From NCBI GenBank assembly GCA_014728435.1, contig WJLP01000081.1:1-6067 (forward strand): 6,067 bases of DNA. The letters are read 5' to 3'. Under the pieces are notes generated by a model. The model saw nothing but the letters and a program-made list of their open reading frames with translations. It made no database searches and had not been told where the DNA came from. Position 1 is the first letter of the stretch; each line of letters begins with the position of its first letter. Shown in pieces: positions 4,664-6,067 of the stretch. Origin of the DNA: Candidatus Uhrbacteria bacterium. GTDB lineage: Bacteria; Patescibacteriota; Patescibacteriia; 2-12-FULL-60-25. The translations under genes were made by a program, and so were the position numbers.

Positions 4664-5035
4664 TTAAAGCACTTCCGGCGCCAAAGATACGATCTTCATA
4701 TAACCCTCTTGGCGCAATTCACGTGCCACCGGACCAAAAATGCGCGTTCCTTTTGGATCTTTGCTCTTCTTATCAATAATAACCGCCGCATTATCACCAA
4801 AACGCACATATGTGCCATCCGGCCTTCTGGTTTCCTTCCTGGTCCTCACAATCACCGCATGCACTATATCCGACTTCTTCACCGCGCCATGCGGAATGGC
4901 TTCTTTAACCACGCAAGTGATAACATCACCCACTCCGGCAAAGCGTTTTTTATAGCCTCCAAGTACACGAATACACTGGAGTTTTTTGGCTCCGCTGTTA
5001 TCCGCCACTTGTAACATTGATCTGTGTTGAATCAT
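4664..5035 (-). CDS. rplN: Large subunit ribosomal protein L14 (uL14)
   Basis: L14 lies at the 50S-30S interface, next to L19, and forms an intersubunit bridge with 16S rRNA. The product has 123 residues, matching the family's 122-123. The N-terminus contains LQVADNSGAKKLQCIRVLGG at 8-27. The signature ends in the middle, with VKEAIPHGAVKKSDIVHAVI at 43-62 and VRTRKETRRPDGTYVRFGDN at 63-82. The C-terminal GTRIFGPVARELR at 96-108 is canonical. The ATG at 5035 follows the rpsQ stop by 10 bases. In E. coli rplN is the first gene of the separate spc operon with its own promoter; here no room is left for one. Confidence 0.98.
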   Translation of the reverse strand: MIQHRSMLQVADNSGAKKLQCIRVLGGYKKRFAGVGDVITCVVKEAIPHGAVKKSDIVHAVIVRTRKETRRPDGTYVRFGDNAAVIIDKKSKDPKGTRIFGPVARELRQEGYMKIVSLAPEVL

Positions 5036-5045
5036 AAGCTCTCAA

Positions 5046-5324
5046 TTATTCTTGCGCCGCTTTTACGGTTCTTACATAAACCCAGCGCTTATCGGCCGAT
5101 AAAGGCCTGGCTTCGGCAATTTCCACCACATCTCCCATCTTGGCCATATCTTTTTCATCGTGTGCTTTGAATTTCTTGGAGACCGCGTAAAACTTGCCGT
5201 ATTTCGGATGCTTAATCTTGCGGTCAACTCGAACCGTAATGGTCTTTTCCATTTTGGTTGAAACAACCGTTCCTTGCAGTTTGCGCTTTTGTTGCAAACG
5301 TTTTTTTACGATTTCTTGTGCCAT
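5046..5324 (-). CDS. rpsQ: Small subunit ribosomal protein S17 (uS17)
   Basis: S17 is an early-assembly OB-fold protein that binds the 5' domain of 16S rRNA. The product has 92 residues, slightly longer than the usual 80-88 because of a basic N-terminal lead (MAQEIVKKRLQQKRK). LQGTVVSTKMEKTITVRVDR at 16-35 is the standard first half. KYGKFYAVSKKFKAHDE follows, and the signature GDVVEIAEARPLSADKRW is at 64-81. The ATG at 5324 is one base after the rpmC stop. It is the last gene of the S10-type block and runs into rplN with a 10-base gap. Confidence 0.98.
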   Translation of the reverse strand: MAQEIVKKRLQQKRKLQGTVVSTKMEKTITVRVDRKIKHPKYGKFYAVSKKFKAHDEKDMAKMGDVVEIAEARPLSADKRWVYVRTVKAAQE

Positions 5325-5325
5325 A

Positions 5326-5538
5326 TTACGATTCTTTATTGGTTAATTCTTGCGTTTTCGCCTCTTTCAAGACGGTTAACACCTGCGCCAACTCTTTCTT
5401 TGCTTTGCGCAAATCCCTTACCTTGGCGTGTTGGCGAGTGGTAATTGTGAAGCGCAAGTCGCGAATATTACCGCGTAATTCAGCCGCGCGTTTCAATAAC
5501 TCCGCTTTTGTCAATTGTCTTAAGTCCTTTACATGCAT
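5326..5538 (-). CDS. rpmC: Large subunit ribosomal protein L29 (uL29)
   Basis: L29 is a small helical protein at the peptide exit of the 50S subunit, near L23, where nascent-chain factors dock. The product has 70 residues, the typical size. The family pattern is an initial helix, MHVKDLRQLTKAELLKRAAE, then NIRDLRFTITTRQHAKVRDL with a conserved Arg-Phe core, then the second helix KAKKELAQVLTVLKEAKTQE. The sequence is consistent with a two-helix antiparallel hairpin. The ATG at 5538 lies one base after the rplP stop. An AAGGA sequence at 5551-5547 may serve as its ribosome binding site. Confidence 0.97.
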   Translation of the reverse strand: MHVKDLRQLTKAELLKRAAELRGNIRDLRFTITTRQHAKVRDLRKAKKELAQVLTVLKEAKTQELTNKES

Positions 5539-5539
5539 A

Positions 5540-5956
5540 TTAGAATTCCTTAGTTATGTAAGAAGCCTTGCAGGGTAATTTATACGCCGCGTCAGTAAGT
5601 GCCGCTTTGGCTTTAGCCGCCGGAATGCCATCCATTTCAAATATCACCGTTCCCGGCCTAACAACCGCCACATAGTGGTCAACCGCTCCTTTACCTCCGC
5701 CCATGCGCACTTCATTGCCTTTCTTTGTTACCGGTTTATCGGGAAAAACGCGAATCCAAATTTTACCTCCGCGCCTGGTATAGCGGGTCAACACGCGGCG
5801 ACAAGCCTCAATCTGCCTGGAAGTAAGCCACGCATATGTTGTAGCTTTAAGCCCGTGCGAACCGAATGCCAAATGAATCTTATCCGAAGCAATACGGATA
5901 TTTCTTCCGCGGCCTTTGTGCCATTTCCTATGTTTTACTTTTCTTGGTATCAACAT
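5540..5956 (-). CDS. rplP: Large subunit ribosomal protein L16 (uL16)
   Basis: L16 is a late-assembly 50S protein that shapes the A site for tRNA. The product has 138 residues, normal for the family. MLIPRKVKHRKWHKGR at 1-16 is the classic start. LTSRQIEACRRVLTRYTRRG at 44-63 and KIWIRVFPDKPVTKK at 65-79 follow. The glycine-rich RMGGGKGAVDHYVAVVRPGT at 84-103 corresponds to the RMGKGKG signature, with Gly in place of the first Lys. FEMDGIPAAKAKAAL continues and the chain ends at KEF. The ATG at 5956 lies in an AT-rich leader without a Shine-Dalgarno sequence. Confidence 0.98.
   Translation of the reverse strand: MLIPRKVKHRKWHKGRGRNIRIASDKIHLAFGSHGLKATTYAWLTSRQIEACRRVLTRYTRRGGKIWIRVFPDKPVTKKGNEVRMGGGKGAVDHYVAVVRPGTVIFEMDGIPAAKAKAALTDAAYKLPCKASYITKEF
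5547..5551 (-). promoter_or_regulatory. Possible Shine-Dalgarno sequence of rpmC
   Basis: AAGGA lies on the minus strand at 5551-5547, eight bases before the rpmC ATG at 5538. It is formed by the last codons of rplP (Lys-Glu), so it may be partly dictated by coding. It is the only well-placed purine-rich match I found before any gene in the window; the other starts have AT-rich leaders. Confidence 0.5.
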
Positions 5957-6067
5957 AACATTGTTTATTCAAAATTTCGTGGGGCGTTAAACGTCGTGCC
6001 TCGGCGCCCTGCCCGGCCGCTGATTGCGCGGCGTACTCGGCTGGTACTTTTGCAGTCTGTCCTTGGC
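5928..6067 (-). CDS. rpsC: Probable C-terminal tail of ribosomal protein S3, partial; frame uncertain
   Basis: In the conserved gene order rpsC precedes rplP. The 111 bases upstream of rplP do not encode a conserved S3 domain, so this call rests mainly on position. Three frames are open for some distance. I prefer the one containing KVPAEYAAQSAAGQGAEARR, then LTPHEILNKQ. Its codons have the most G at position 1 and few at position 2, as in the neighbouring genes. It would end at TAG 5930-5928 and overlap rplP by 29 bases. A second frame ends earlier, at TAA 5989-5987, with the basic tail PSTPRNQRPGRAPRHDV. A third ends at TAA 5967-5965. S3 C-terminal tails vary widely, so sequence alone cannot decide. 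The start and most of the gene lie beyond the window. Confidence 0.4.
   Translation of the reverse strand, partial: QGQTAKVPAEYAAQSAAGQGAEARRLTPHEILNKQCYVDTKKSKT

Overview
The window is a stretch of the bacterial S10-spc ribosomal protein superoperon. Every gene reads on the minus strand, so transcription runs from high to low coordinates. The gene order is a probable rpsC tail, then rplP, rpmC, rpsQ, rplN, rplX, rplE, rpsN, rpsH, rplF, rplR, rpsE, rplO and the first 235 codons of secY. Twelve complete ribosomal proteins (L16, L29, S17, L14, L24, L5, S14, S8, L6, L18, S5, L15) are recognisable by sequence. No mobile element, CRISPR array, RNA gene or defence-like cassette was found.

The likely host is a member of the Candidate Phyla Radiation (Patescibacteria), probably a Parcubacteria-like lineage. 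The main reason is that rpmD (L30), which normally lies between rpsE and rplO, is absent; only a 120-base spacer without a usable reading frame is there. Loss of L30 is a known trait of that radiation. Tightly packed genes, a zinc-type S14, a short L24 and few Shine-Dalgarno sequences fit but do not prove it. rplO ends in TGA at its normal length, and no gene needs TGA as a sense codon, which argues against the UGA=Gly lineages (Gracilibacteria, Absconditabacteria).

Layout: 5957-6067 holds the end of the upstream gene, probably S3. From 5956 down to 1548 the genes are separated by 1-10 bases, except for a 53-base gap between rplN and rplX. The S10-type block (rplP-rpmC-rpsQ) runs into the spc-type block (rplN onward) with only 10 bases between. 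The spacers rpsE-rplO (120 bases) and rplO-secY (284 bases) are the other non-coding stretches. The products build the two ribosomal subunits, and SecY is the protein-conducting channel that many ribosomes dock on.

The least ordinary signal is in the three spacers longer than 50 bases. Each contains degenerate tandem repeats with a strict 7-base period, but with a different heptamer family in each place (NATCAAT, GACNNNG, GAACTNN and NTAATTN). Between rplO and secY the heptamers are interrupted by two copies of a 30-base module made of two adjacent 6-3-6 hairpins. The stems differ by a pair-preserving change and a G-U-compatible change on the transcribed strand. This looks like a repeat family specific to this lineage, with possible RNA structure. 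Its function is unknown and cannot be decided from one window.
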